The notes: generated by a model from the sequence alone, not told the origin. Counted from the stretch's first letter, positions 1 through 7,537 are shown. The stretch: DNA of 23,235 nucleotides from JAMCRM01 sp041685075 (GCA_041685075.1 JAWLGN010000054.1:1-23235), one strand, 5' to 3'. Numbers and translations: made by a program.

Positions 1-542
1 TCCAGGGCTTCTTTGAACCCCGAGTAGCCGTTGCGCTCCGAGTCGTCGATGCCGTGCTCGCCGCTGCCGGAAACGAAGCACGCCACGCGCTCGCCGGTCT
101 TCAAGGACCGGATCAGCGCGCCGGTCACTTCCTCTTCACTGAGGCTCTTGGCCTCTTCCTTGCGCAGCCCGCTGTCCACCAGGATGGGAGCGTCGCGGCG
201 GAACCCCGCCTCGCGCGCCTGCTGCGGCTTGCGTACCGGGTCGATGTACTCTACCTTCAGCCGGGGCGAGAGCGTCTGGTAGCGGTCCAGCAGGTCGCGC
301 GCCCGCGGGAAGCTCGTGCTCTCGTCGAAATAAGTGATCTTGATGTCGCGGTCGAGATTGCCGACTACCTTCCGGGTCTGGTCGGAAAGACTGTACTGCT
401 TGTTGGATGTGGCGTCGTAGGACTTGTTATAGCGGTTCGCCAGAAAGTTTGCGGCGCCCAGCACCGCCAGCACAACCAGGATGTAAGTCGCGGCGTAGGC
501 CGTATACTTGGTCTGTCGTTTCTTAAGCCAGCCGGTATTCAT
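1..542 (-). CDS. GldG-like ABC transporter auxiliary protein (3' end outside window)
   Basis: The reading frame runs from an ATG at 542 to the left edge with no stop, giving the first 180 residues. After a short basic N-terminus (MNTGWLKKRQ) there is one hydrophobic segment at about residues 15-33, then a soluble stretch with ATSNKQYSLSDQT, ITYFDESTSFPRARDLL and VEYIDPVRKPQQAR. This is the pattern of the GldG / ABC-type uncharacterised transport auxiliary family, a membrane-anchored extracytoplasmic partner of ABC-2 exporters. A GGAGG lies 7 bases upstream of the ATG, and the permease stop ends one base before it, so the two are co-translated. Family members usually have several hundred residues and a second C-terminal membrane helix, so most of the protein is outside the window. 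Substrate unknown; the gliding-motility name is inherited from Flavobacterium and does not prove gliding here. Confidence 0.8.
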   Translation of the reverse strand, partial: MNTGWLKKRQTKYTAYAATYILVVLAVLGAANFLANRYNKSYDATSNKQYSLSDQTRKVVGNLDRDIKITYFDESTSFPRARDLLDRYQTLSPRLKVEYIDPVRKPQQAREAGFRRDAPILVDSGLRKEEAKSLSEEEVTGALIRSLKTGERVACFVSGSGEHGIDDSERNGYSGFKEAL

Positions 543-543
543 G

Positions 544-1311
544 TTATGCCCTCCACCTCAGGGATTCCATAGAACGCGAGGTGATAAACAGAGCAAAGAA
601 AGTCATGGAAAGATAGAACACCACGTCGCGCGAATCCAGCACGCCCTTGGCGAACGTATCGAAGTGCGTCACGATCGAGAGATAACTCACCACCTGCGCC
701 CACCAGCCGGTGTCGAAGGCGGTGAACCAGCTCATCAGCCACAGCAGCAGGCAGACGAAGAAGGTCACCCCGCCGGCGATAATCTGGTTGCGCGTGGTGG
801 TGGAGATGAACGCCCCGATGGCCAGCAGGGTGCCGCCTTGCAGCAGCAGCCCCAGGTAGCCCACCAGGACCGGTTGCCAGTCCGGCTGCCCGAAGGCGAA
901 GAGGATGCCGACGTTGGCCGCCGACACCACCAGGATGCTGGTGTAGAGCGCCATGGCCGCGCCCCATTTTCCCAGGATGATCTCGATGTCCCGCACTGGC
1001 GAAGTCATGAGCAGCTCGATGGTGCCGGTGCGCTTCTCCTCGGCGAACAGCCGCATCGTGATCATGGGGATGACGAACAGCGCCACCGTGGAGGCGAAGC
1101 CCAGCAGCGGCCGGATGATCTGTTCGTTGATGTTCATCGGGAAGCCGCGCCCCATCATCTGCGCCTGGAAGCTGAAGCGCACGAAGTCGCGCGTGGCGGT
1201 GTAGAAACCGAAGCCGAAAATCAGCGCGAAAAAGGCGATCAGCAGGTAGGCGATGGGCGAGGCGAAGTAGCTTTTCAGTTCCTTGCGGGCGATGATCCAG
1301 GTGTTTTTCAT
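544..1311 (-). CDS. ABC-2 type permease, GldF-like
   Basis: A 255-residue polytopic membrane protein. The N-terminal amphipathic MKNTWIIARKELKSYFASP is typical of ABC-2 permeases and is followed by about six hydrophobic segments (roughly residues 20-37, 70-88, 120-140, 150-170, 178-200, 228-247). The cytoplasmic loop MRLFAEEKRTGTIELLMTSP (about residues 106-125) is the conserved ABC-2 motif just after the second helix. The start codon has an AGGGG Shine-Dalgarno about 7 bases upstream and overlaps the end of the ATPase gene by 4 bases. With the upstream ATPase and the downstream GldG-like gene it forms an ABC exporter of the GldAFG kind. The cargo cannot be told from sequence. Confidence 0.88.
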   Translation of the reverse strand: MKNTWIIARKELKSYFASPIAYLLIAFFALIFGFGFYTATRDFVRFSFQAQMMGRGFPMNINEQIIRPLLGFASTVALFVIPMITMRLFAEEKRTGTIELLMTSPVRDIEIILGKWGAAMALYTSILVVSAANVGILFAFGQPDWQPVLVGYLGLLLQGGTLLAIGAFISTTTRNQIIAGGVTFFVCLLLWLMSWFTAFDTGWWAQVVSYLSIVTHFDTFAKGVLDSRDVVFYLSMTFFALFITSRSMESLRWRA

Positions 1312-2297
1312 TGTGCCCCCTCGACGGCAACGGCCGCGTCTTTCTCTTTGGATTCCGACTCGGTCAATTGCAGGAAGATCTCTTCCAGGCTCAGGCCCAC
1401 GGTGCGCAGTTCGATGAGGTCCCAGCCGGCGCCCACAACGGCGCGGGCCAGTTCGGCGCGCACCTGGCGCCCCTGCAGGCTCTCCACCTCGAAGGTCGCG
1501 TGGCCGTCCCGCGCGCCCTTCGGCAGCACGCGGCTCACGCCGGCCACCTGCTCCAGCCGTGTCTGCACTTCACCCTCGTTGAGCGAGCCGCCCGGAGACG
1601 CCACCTCCACCGCCACGGCTTCGGATCCCCGCAGCCGGTTGGTCAGGTTCTCCACCGAATCGGTCGCCACCAGCTTGCCGCGGCTGATGATGATCACCTG
1701 CTCGCAGGACTGCTCCACTTCCGACAGAATGTGGGTGCTGAGAATGATGGTATGATCTCCCGCCAGCGACCGGATCAGCGAGCGCGTCTCGATAATCTGC
1801 TTGGGATCCAGGCCGCTGGTCGGTTCGTCCATAATCAGCACGTCGGGGTTATGAATGATGGCCTGCGCGAGCCCCACGCGCTGGCGGTATCCCTTGGAGA
1901 GCTTGCTGATGAGGCGCTTCCGCACCTCCCCGATGGCGCAGCGCTCCACGACCTCCTCCACCCTGCGCGGCACCTCGCGGGAGGGAATGCCCTTCAGCTT
2001 TCCCACAAACGTGAGATACTCATCGACCTCCATCTCCGGATACAACGGCGGCGTTTCCGGCAGGTAACCAATGCGCCGCTTCACCTCCAGGGGTTGCTCC
2101 AGCACATCGAAACCGGCCACGCTGGCCTTTCCCGCCGTGGGCGGCAGGAAGCAGGTGAGCACCCGCATGGTGGTGGTCTTGCCGGCGCCGTTGGGTCCCA
2201 GGAAGCCTACGATCTGCCCCTTCGCGACCTGGAACGAAATGTCGTCCACGGCCACATTGCGGGCGTATCGCTTCGTCAGACCTTCGACCTTGATCAT
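1308..2297 (-). CDS. ABC transporter ATP-binding protein, GldA/ABC-2 type
   Basis: A 329-residue cytoplasmic ATPase. Walker A is GPNGAGKTT at residues 35-43, the signature LSKGYRQR at 133-140, Walker B VLIMDE at 153-158, the D-loop SGLD just after, and the H-loop His at 189 (ILSTH). The roughly 115 residues after the ATPase core form a C-terminal extension common in ABC-2 exporter ATPases (NatA/CcmA/GldA-like). It is the first gene of the three-gene operon and overlaps the permease by 4 bases. The Shine-Dalgarno is weak and no convincing promoter was found between 2298 and 2585. It would energise the permease encoded at 544-1311. Confidence 0.9.
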   Translation of the reverse strand: MIKVEGLTKRYARNVAVDDISFQVAKGQIVGFLGPNGAGKTTTMRVLTCFLPPTAGKASVAGFDVLEQPLEVKRRIGYLPETPPLYPEMEVDEYLTFVGKLKGIPSREVPRRVEEVVERCAIGEVRKRLISKLSKGYRQRVGLAQAIIHNPDVLIMDEPTSGLDPKQIIETRSLIRSLAGDHTIILSTHILSEVEQSCEQVIIISRGKLVATDSVENLTNRLRGSEAVAVEVASPGGSLNEGEVQTRLEQVAGVSRVLPKGARDGHATFEVESLQGRQVRAELARAVVGAGWDLIELRTVGLSLEEIFLQLTESESKEKDAAVAVEGAQ

Positions 2298-2585
2298 AAG
2301 ATTACATCCCAGACTTGAAACGAATTGACCTCGGTGGCGTACCCCGCGCCATCAACTGCGGCGGCGCCAGGATACAGTTTGAAATTTCATCATAACACGC
2401 GGTACGAAAGTACTCTCGTGGGTGAAGCGGCTCAATCGGCTCTGTTTTCCCGCTGTGTCGATGGACGTTTCGCGACGGCCATCCCGGTACAGAATTGCCT
2501 GTATTTGTGGGGGCGCGCCCCCGGCAGGGTCCGGCTTGCATGCCGGGGGCACGGTCCCACTCACTATTCGCCGGCGGCTGTCGCA
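2298..2585. other. Intergenic region between ABC operon and mscL, palindrome-rich
   Basis: No credible gene is seen here; the frames that cross it are low-complexity shadows. It separates the 5' end of the ABC operon from the 3' end of mscL, both on the minus strand. It must hold the ABC operon promoter unless the operon is co-transcribed with upstream genes, but no clear -35/-10 pair was recognised. Its right half contains the inverted repeats listed separately. Confidence 0.6.
2507..2560. repeat. Intergenic inverted repeat (REP-like hairpin)
   Basis: GGGGGCGCGCCCCC at 2509-2522 is a perfect 14-base palindrome. Overlapping it, GCCCCCGGCA at 2517-2526 pairs perfectly with TGCCGGGGGC at 2541-2550 around a 14-base loop, and outer GTGGG/CCCAC arms extend the dyad imperfectly to about 2507-2560. 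No T-tract follows on either strand, so it is not a classical intrinsic terminator. It may be a dispersed palindromic element or an mRNA-stabilising hairpin. Confidence 0.6.
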
Positions 2586-2600
2586 CTAATCGCCGCCGGC
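2570..2600 (-). terminator. Hairpin spanning the mscL stop codon
   Basis: GCCGGCGGC at 2570-2578 is the exact reverse complement of GCCGCCGGC at 2592-2600, giving a 9-bp GC stem with a 13-base loop that contains the mscL stop codon. The two arms are each followed by TGTCGC, so the unit also reads as an imperfect direct repeat. There is no U-tract, so termination is uncertain; protection of the mRNA 3' end is the alternative. Confidence 0.35.
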
Positions 2601-3005
2601 TGTCGCGGGGCTGAGCGCCGACGTGCAGTGCGCGCAGCGCCGCGCGGCGATGGGAATCTCGCCCAGGCACTCCGGGCACCTCCTGGTGGCCGGATCCGCC
2701 GGGGGCTCCGTGCGGGCGCGCGTCATCAAAGCGTTCACCGGCAGCACCACGAAGTAATACACCGCCGCTCCGATGAGCACAAACGAGATGAGCGCGTTGA
2801 GAAATGAGCCGTAGGTGAACCGGCTGTTGTTGATGGTAAAGCTGAGCGCCGAAAAGTCGGGCTGGCCGATCAGCGCGGCAATCAGCGGCGTGAGCAGGTC
2901 TTTCACCAGCGACGTGACCACCGCGCCGAAAGCCGCCCCAATCACCACCCCGACCGCCAGGTCGATGACGTTGCCCCGCAATAGAAACTGCCTGAAACCC
3001 TGCAT
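2586..3005 (-). CDS. mscL: Large-conductance mechanosensitive channel MscL with C-terminal zinc ribbon
   Basis: MscL forms a homopentameric inner-membrane pore that opens under hypo-osmotic stress. The ATG at 3005 is chosen because GGAGGA sits 7 bases upstream; an in-frame ATG at 3047 would add 14 residues with no family match. The 139-residue product starts MQGFRQFLLRGNVIDLAVGV, the MscL N-terminal amphipathic helix and pore-lining TM1 (about 12-40); TM2 is at about 66-92. In place of the usual short charged C-terminal helix there is a linker and a four-Cys knuckle, Cys110 and Cys113 (CPEC) with Cys124 and Cys127 (CAHC), a zinc-ribbon pattern. The gene lies 69 bases downstream of hisA, with a possible weak terminator between. 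Confidence 0.9.
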   Translation of the reverse strand: MQGFRQFLLRGNVIDLAVGVVIGAAFGAVVTSLVKDLLTPLIAALIGQPDFSALSFTINNSRFTYGSFLNALISFVLIGAAVYYFVVLPVNALMTRARTEPPADPATRRCPECLGEIPIAARRCAHCTSALSPATAGGD

Positions 3006-3040
3006 GCTGCTGTCCTCCATCGAGTGAGAGTATCCGATGA

Positions 3041-3061
3041 AGAACAAAGCCGCGCGGCGGC
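3041..3061 (-). terminator. Possible weak terminator at the end of the his operon
   Basis: Read on the minus strand, GCCGC-CGC-GCGGC (3061 down to 3049) forms a 5-bp GC stem with a 3-base loop, followed by TTTGTTCTTC. It begins 13 bases after the hisA stop. The stem is short and the T-run interrupted, so termination may be partial, with some transcription continuing into mscL. Confidence 0.35.
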
Positions 3062-3074
3062 ACGGTACGATTTC

Positions 3075-3770
3075 TCACACCAGCCGGGCGAGTTCCTCCA
3101 GGTCCAGCCGTCCGGTATAGACGGCCATGCCCAGCGCGGCGTTCACCCCCATGTCGACGAGCGTCCGGACCTCCTCCAGGGTGGTGATGCCGCCGGCCGC
3201 GGTCAACTCGAGGGGGGTGGCCGCCCGCAGCCGCCGGAACCACTCCAGGTCCGTTCCCTGGAGCATGCCTTCCTTGTCTACGTAGGTGCACAGGAAGCCG
3301 GAGCAGTAGGGTTCGAGCTGGTCCATCACCTCGGCCGCGGTGAGTTCGGTAGCTTCGCGCCAGCCCTTCACCACGATGCGGCCCCCGATGGAATCGAGCG
3401 CCACCACCAGGCGCTCGCGCCCCACCGCGGCGGCCGCTTCGGCCAGGAATGCGCGATTCACTCCGCCGCCATGGAACGCCGCCGTCCCCACAATCACCTT
3501 GCGCGCGCCCTGCTCCACCAGCGCCCGCGCACGCTCCGCCGTGCGCACCCCGCCGCCTACCCGGACGGCTGCCGCGGCGGCCAGCAGCCGCACGAGATCG
3601 TCATTCGATCCCCGGCCCATGGCGGCGTCCAGGTCGATCACCTGGATCTCCGGGAAGGCCGCGAACTTCTTCACCATCTCCAGCGGCGGCGCGCCCTCGA
3701 GCGCCTTCTCGCGCCCCCGGACTAGCTGCACCACTTTCCCGTCCATCAGATCGATGCAGGGAAAAATCAC
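3075..3770 (-). CDS. hisA: ProFAR isomerase HisA
   Basis: HisA isomerises ProFAR to PRFAR in histidine synthesis. The 231-residue product is a (beta-alpha)8 barrel starting MIFPCIDLMDGKVVQL, with the catalytic Asp7 in the first strand and the second catalytic Asp126 in VVALDS. The phosphate-binding loops VRVGGGVRT (about 69-77) and LTAAGGITT in the C-terminal half are intact, as is YVDKEGMLQGTDLE. The start is the GTG at 3770, which overlaps the hisF stop as GTGA and has a GAGG about 8 bases upstream; a longer frame upstream only reads hisF out of frame. It is the last gene of the his operon. Confidence 0.92.
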   Translation of the reverse strand: MIFPCIDLMDGKVVQLVRGREKALEGAPPLEMVKKFAAFPEIQVIDLDAAMGRGSNDDLVRLLAAAAAVRVGGGVRTAERARALVEQGARKVIVGTAAFHGGGVNRAFLAEAAAAVGRERLVVALDSIGGRIVVKGWREATELTAAEVMDQLEPYCSGFLCTYVDKEGMLQGTDLEWFRRLRAATPLELTAAGGITTLEEVRTLVDMGVNAALGMAVYTGRLDLEELARLV

Positions 3771-4531
3771 GCCTGTTTCCTCACCGGAATGCCCTGGCGG
3801 TCGAGATACTCCTTCAGCTCGCAGATCCGTATGGTGCCGTAGTGGAAAACCGAGGCGGCCAGCGCCGCATCGGCTTCGCCCTCGGTGAGCACCCGGAGGA
3901 AATCCTCCATCTTGCCCGCCCCTCCCGAGGCGATCACCGGGATCTTGGTGGCGCGGGAGACCGCGCGGTTCAACTCGCAGTCGAAGCCGCCCTGCACGCC
4001 GTCGGTATCCATGGAGGTGAGCAGAATCTCGCCCGCGCCCAACTCCTCGCCGCGCGCGGCCCACTCCACCGCGTCGATGCCTTCATCGTCGCGCCCGCCC
4101 CGTGTGTAGACGTTCCAGGCGCCCGTTGCGCGCCGCCGCGCGTCGACGGCCAGCACCACCGCCTGGGAGCCGAACTCCTTGCTCAACTCCGTAATCAGCT
4201 CCGGCCGCCGCACCGCCGCGGTGTTGACCGAGACCTTGTCCGCGCCGCTGGTGAGAATGCGCCGCGCGTCCGCCACCGACCGGATGCCGCCCCCCACCGC
4301 CAGGGGGATGAACACCACCCGGGCCGTGCGCGCCACCACGTCCGCCATGGTTTCGCGCGCGTCGCTCGAAGCCGTGATGTCCAGGAACACCAGCTCGTCG
4401 GCGCCCTCCCGGTTGTAGCGGTCCGCCAGTTCCACAGGGTCTCCGGCGTCCTTCAAATTCACGAAATTGACGCCCTTCACGACGCGGCCGCCGGTGACGT
4501 CCAGACACGGAATGATGCGTTTAGCGAGCAT
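3767..4531 (-). CDS. hisF: Imidazole glycerol phosphate synthase cyclase subunit HisF
   Basis: HisF takes ammonia from HisH and converts PRFAR to imidazole glycerol phosphate plus AICAR. The 254-residue product starts MLAKRIIPCLDVTGGRVVKG. Catalytic Asp11 and Asp130 (AVDARR) fall at the canonical positions, and the phosphate sites AVGGGIRS (about 78-85) and ASGGAGKMEDF are present. The ATG at 4531 lies inside the 3' end of hisH (11-base overlap), which suits 1:1 production of the two subunits. Length and motifs are fully typical. Confidence 0.95.
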   Translation of the reverse strand: MLAKRIIPCLDVTGGRVVKGVNFVNLKDAGDPVELADRYNREGADELVFLDITASSDARETMADVVARTARVVFIPLAVGGGIRSVADARRILTSGADKVSVNTAAVRRPELITELSKEFGSQAVVLAVDARRRATGAWNVYTRGGRDDEGIDAVEWAARGEELGAGEILLTSMDTDGVQGGFDCELNRAVSRATKIPVIASGGAGKMEDFLRVLTEGEADAALAASVFHYGTIRICELKEYLDRQGIPVRKQA

Positions 4532-5126
4532 GCTCCATCTCCACGAAGTTGCGTACGATGCGCAGCCCCAGGTTGCCGGATTTTTCCGGGTGGAACTGCA
4601 CGCCGAAGAGGTTGTCCTTTTCAAGTACCGCGGTATAGGGGACCGCGTAGGTGCAGGTCGCCGCGGTGGCCTCCACCACCGGGGCGTAATAGCTGTGTGC
4701 GAAGTAGACGTAGGGCGGCGCGTCGAGGCCCGCCAGCAGCCGCGCCGGCCGCACCGGCTCGAGCCGGTTCCAGCCCATCTGCGGCACGCGCGCGCCGGAG
4801 GGGAAGCGCCGCACCTCGCCGCCGAACACCCCCAGGCCCCGGACCTCCGGCGCCTCCTCGCTGCGCTCGAACAGCGCCTGCAATCCCAGGCAGATTCCCA
4901 GAAAGGGCACACCCGCCGCCATGCGCTCGAGCAGCGCGCTCCGCACGTTCATCTCATCGAGCGCCCGCAGCATCTGGCCGAAGTGCCCCACGCCCGGCAG
5001 GATGATCTTCGATGCCGCGGCCAGCGAGGCCCGGTCGCGCGCCAGGGTGTATTCAGCGCCGATGGCCGCCAGGGTATTCTCCACCGAGCGCAGATTGCCC
5101 GCGCCGTAGTCCAGGATGGAGATCAC
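4521..5126 (-). CDS. hisH: Imidazole glycerol phosphate synthase glutaminase subunit HisH
   Basis: HisH is the class I glutamine amidotransferase that feeds ammonia through the HisF barrel. The 201-residue product starts MISILDYGAGNLRSVENTL. The catalytic triad is Cys79 in GICLGLQ with His179 and Glu181 in QFHPEKSG; the oxyanion-strand region LPGVGHFG (about 43-50) is intact. The start is a GTG at 5126 that overlaps the hisB stop as GTGA, with AAGG about 6 bases upstream; the longer in-frame extension has no homology to the family. It overlaps hisF by 11 bases. Confidence 0.94.
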   Translation of the reverse strand: MISILDYGAGNLRSVENTLAAIGAEYTLARDRASLAAASKIILPGVGHFGQMLRALDEMNVRSALLERMAAGVPFLGICLGLQALFERSEEAPEVRGLGVFGGEVRRFPSGARVPQMGWNRLEPVRPARLLAGLDAPPYVYFAHSYYAPVVEATAATCTYAVPYTAVLEKDNLFGVQFHPEKSGNLGLRIVRNFVEMEHAR

Positions 5127-5710
5127 AGAAGGCCTTTCGTCGAGGGCAGCTCGCCGCGCAGCCGCGCGTCGCGCGAGCAGGCGAACTTCATCGCCCGCGC
5201 GAAGCACTTGAACACGGCCTCCACCTTGTGATGGTTGGAACGCCCGTACAGCACCTTCACGTGCAGGTTGGCCCCCGTGTGCACGGCGAAGCCGCCGAAG
5301 AAATCCTCCAGCAGTTCGGACTGCAAATCGCCCACCAGCCGCACCCGCACCAGGTCCTTGTAGACCAGCGCGGGACGGCCCCCCAGGTCCACCGCCACCA
5401 CCGCCAGGGTTTCGTCCATGGGCATCACGAAGTAGCCCGCGCGGTTGATGCCGCGCCGGTCCCCCAGCGCCTTAGCGAAGAGCTGTCCCAGCACGATGCC
5501 CACGTCCTCGACGGTGTGATGCTGGTCCACGTCCAGGTCGCCCGTGGCGTCGAGCTTCAAATCGAAGCCGCCGTGCCGGGCGAACAGCTCCAGCATGTGA
5601 TCGAGGAATCGGATGCCGGTTGAAACCTCGTAGCGGCCGCGCCCTTCAATTTTGAGGGAGCCGCGGATCTGGGTCTCCCGGGTGATGCGTTCGACAGCGG
5701 CGCTCCTCAC
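5123..5710 (-). CDS. hisB: Imidazoleglycerol-phosphate dehydratase HisB (monofunctional)
   Basis: HisB dehydrates imidazole glycerol phosphate to imidazole acetol phosphate. The 195-residue product has both manganese-binding motifs of the family: DQHHTVED in the first half and SNHHKVEAVF in the second, as well as FLDHMLELFARHGGFD. It lacks the N-terminal HAD histidinol-phosphatase domain of the enterobacterial bifunctional enzyme. The chosen GTG start at 5710 overlaps the stop of the upstream HAD gene as GTGA and has GGAG about 8 bases upstream. The separate HAD gene immediately upstream may supply the activity that is fused to HisB in E. coli. Confidence 0.94.
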   Translation of the reverse strand: MRSAAVERITRETQIRGSLKIEGRGRYEVSTGIRFLDHMLELFARHGGFDLKLDATGDLDVDQHHTVEDVGIVLGQLFAKALGDRRGINRAGYFVMPMDETLAVVAVDLGGRPALVYKDLVRVRLVGDLQSELLEDFFGGFAVHTGANLHVKVLYGRSNHHKVEAVFKCFARAMKFACSRDARLRGELPSTKGLL

Positions 5711-6375
5711 AGTACCGTCTCCAGGCCGTTGATATCTTCCAGCACCGCCGCGGCGCCTTCGTTCTTCAATGTGGCCGCCAGTTCCGCATGGCGGGGGTTG
5801 CCGCACGCCGCAATGCCGACAAACCGTACGCCCGCTGCCCGCGCCGCTCGCGCATCGTCGACCGTATCGCCGACGTACCAGGCGTCGCGCCGGTCCTCGA
5901 GAATTCGCAGCAGGCCCTCCGGGTGGGGCTTCTGGTGCGTGACGCTATCCATCCCCACGATGGGATCGAACCTCACCTGCGGCACGAAACGCTCGAGCGT
6001 CAGCTTTGCCTCCCAGCACTGCCGCCCGGTGAACAGCGCCAGCCGATAGCGCTCGCTCAGGCGCTCCAGCAGCCCATCGCGCGCGATCCAGCGCTCCCGC
6101 AGCATCAGCCCATCGGTGCCGTTGCCGTGGAAGATGCTCTGGAAGTAGTTCACCACGGTCTCCAGCTCCACCTCCACGCCGCGGTCGGCGATCAGCCTTT
6201 GGGAGAGCCGCCAGTCGTCGTTCCAGCCGCCCCGGTTCTTGTAGTCCTGGATTTCGGCGCGTTCGGGCGGCCGCCCGGTGAAGTGCTCTACCGTGTGGAC
6301 GATGGTCTCCCGGTAGGATTCGGTGACGTCCACCAGGACGCCGTCCATGTCAAAAATGAGGAAGGGCTGTTCCAT
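5707..6375 (-). CDS. HAD-superfamily (subfamily IA-like) phosphatase in the his operon; candidate histidinol-phosphatase
   Basis: A 222-residue HAD hydrolase. Motif I is FDMDGVLVD with nucleophile Asp9 and acid/base Asp11; motif II is the Thr116 of LFTGR; motif III is Lys149 of HQKPHPE; motif IV is GDTVDDA with Asp170 and Asp173/174. The helical insert between motifs I and II is a C1-type cap. It resembles the HAD-SF-IA hypothetical families related to phosphoglycolate phosphatase. It sits between hisC (one base away) and hisB (GTGA overlap), in the order of the pathway steps around histidinol phosphate. No HisN, PHP-type or HisB-N phosphatase is present in the window, so dephosphorylation of L-histidinol phosphate is the inferred role. 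That assignment is from context, not from a substrate-specific motif. Confidence 0.8.
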   Translation of the reverse strand: MEQPFLIFDMDGVLVDVTESYRETIVHTVEHFTGRPPERAEIQDYKNRGGWNDDWRLSQRLIADRGVEVELETVVNYFQSIFHGNGTDGLMLRERWIARDGLLERLSERYRLALFTGRQCWEAKLTLERFVPQVRFDPIVGMDSVTHQKPHPEGLLRILEDRRDAWYVGDTVDDARAARAAGVRFVGIAACGNPRHAELAATLKNEGAAAVLEDINGLETVL

Positions 6376-6376
6376 C

Positions 6377-7537
6377 TCAGGTGTCCTGCCGCTGGCGCGT
6401 GGAGCGGCGTTGCGGCCGCAGCACGGCCTCCACCGCAGCCCGCGGCGCCTTGCCGGCCGGCTGCCAGACGCGCGCCAGCGCCTCCAGCAGCCGCCGCGTC
6501 TGCTCGCGGGTCCCCACGGTCATGCGCACGTGGCCGGGAATCTCGTAGCTGCGGTCGCGCACCAGGATGCCCTGCGCGCGCAAGGCGTCCCGCACTTCGA
6601 CGGCGCGCCGGCCGAAGTTGCCCAGCACGAAATTGCCTGCGCTGGGGACGAAGGGGATGCCCAGCCGCTCCAGCCCCACGACCAGCAGTTCCCGCGCGGC
6701 CAGCACCTCCGCCACGTAGTGCTCGATGTAGCCGGTGTCGCGCACCGCCTCCTGCGCCGCCAGCACCGCCAGCGCGTTGACGCTGTAGGGCGACTGCGCC
6801 TTGTGCAGGTAGGCCACGTTGGCCGGGTGCGAGAACAGGCATCCCAGCCGCAGCGCCGCCATCCCGTAGACCTTCGAAAACGTGCGGCTGACGAACAGGT
6901 TGGGGATGCTGCCCACGTGCGGCAGCGCCGTCACCCCGCTGAACTCGAAGTAGGCTTCGTCGATGAACACCGCCGCTTTCCGCGCGCGCTTGAGGATCCG
7001 CTCGATGGCCAGCAGCGACATGCCCGTGCCGGTGGGGTTGTTGGGGTTGGCCAGCAGGATGGCGCGTGTCTCCGGGGTGATGGCGTCCAGCACCTCCTGC
7101 AGCGGGAACTCCATGTTGGGGGGGCGGAAGTCGACCTCCCGCACCCTGGCCCCCGCCACCTCCGCGTAGAAGCGGTACATGGCGTAGGCCGGGCGCATCA
7201 GCAGCACCTCCTGGCCGTCGTCCACGTACGTGTTGATGAAGACCTGGATGGCCTCATCGGTGCCGTTGGTGAACAGGAAGTGGTCCGAGGGCATGCCGAA
7301 AAACTGCGCCACGGCTTCACGCGCCTCGCCGTACTCCGGGTAGACCGCCAGGTCCGCCGCGTCCAGGCGCCGGCGCAGGAACTCGATCACTCGCGGGGAG
7401 CAGCCCACGGTGTTCTCGTTGAAATCCAGCCGCAGCTTGTCGGAGCGCCCCGCCGTGGGCGGCGAGTAGGGCGCCATGCCGAGCACCGCCGGGCGCGGCC
7501 GCACCGCGCCTTTGGGCAACCGCATCGCCTTAGCCAT
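6377..7537 (-). CDS. hisC: Histidinol-phosphate aminotransferase HisC
   Basis: HisC is a PLP enzyme that transaminates imidazole acetol phosphate with glutamate to give histidinol phosphate. The 386-residue product has the fold-type I aminotransferase motifs: LDFNENTVGCSP (about 37-48), LTNGTDEAIQVF, NPNNPTG (164-170), FIDEAYFEF (191-199), and the PLP Schiff-base Lys222 in SRTFSKVYGMAALRLG. The ATG at 7537 has GGAGG 8 bases upstream and overlaps the hisD end by 8 bases. A basic tail of about 25 residues (ending RRSTRQRQDT) extends past the usual family end. The HAD gene starts one base after the stop. Confidence 0.92.
   Translation of the reverse strand: MAKAMRLPKGAVRPRPAVLGMAPYSPPTAGRSDKLRLDFNENTVGCSPRVIEFLRRRLDAADLAVYPEYGEAREAVAQFFGMPSDHFLFTNGTDEAIQVFINTYVDDGQEVLLMRPAYAMYRFYAEVAGARVREVDFRPPNMEFPLQEVLDAITPETRAILLANPNNPTGTGMSLLAIERILKRARKAAVFIDEAYFEFSGVTALPHVGSIPNLFVSRTFSKVYGMAALRLGCLFSHPANVAYLHKAQSPYSVNALAVLAAQEAVRDTGYIEHYVAEVLAARELLVVGLERLGIPFVPSAGNFVLGNFGRRAVEVRDALRAQGILVRDRSYEIPGHVRMTVGTREQTRRLLEALARVWQPAGKAPRAAVEAVLRPQRRSTRQRQDT

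Noticed and set aside
508..1755. Long plus-strand frame of 415 codons opposite the ABC genes
   Set aside because: It lies antisense to the permease and ATPase, which have clear family motifs; the translation is His/Arg/Gln-rich low-complexity sequence typical of an antisense frame in GC-rich DNA.
2325..2807. 160-codon plus-strand frame crossing the mscL 3' end
   Set aside because: Low-complexity translation with no family match, antisense to mscL and crossing the palindromes.
3005..3047. Longer MscL start at 3047
   Set aside because: The extra 14 residues do not fit the family N-terminus, and the GGAGGA is correctly spaced only for the ATG at 3005.
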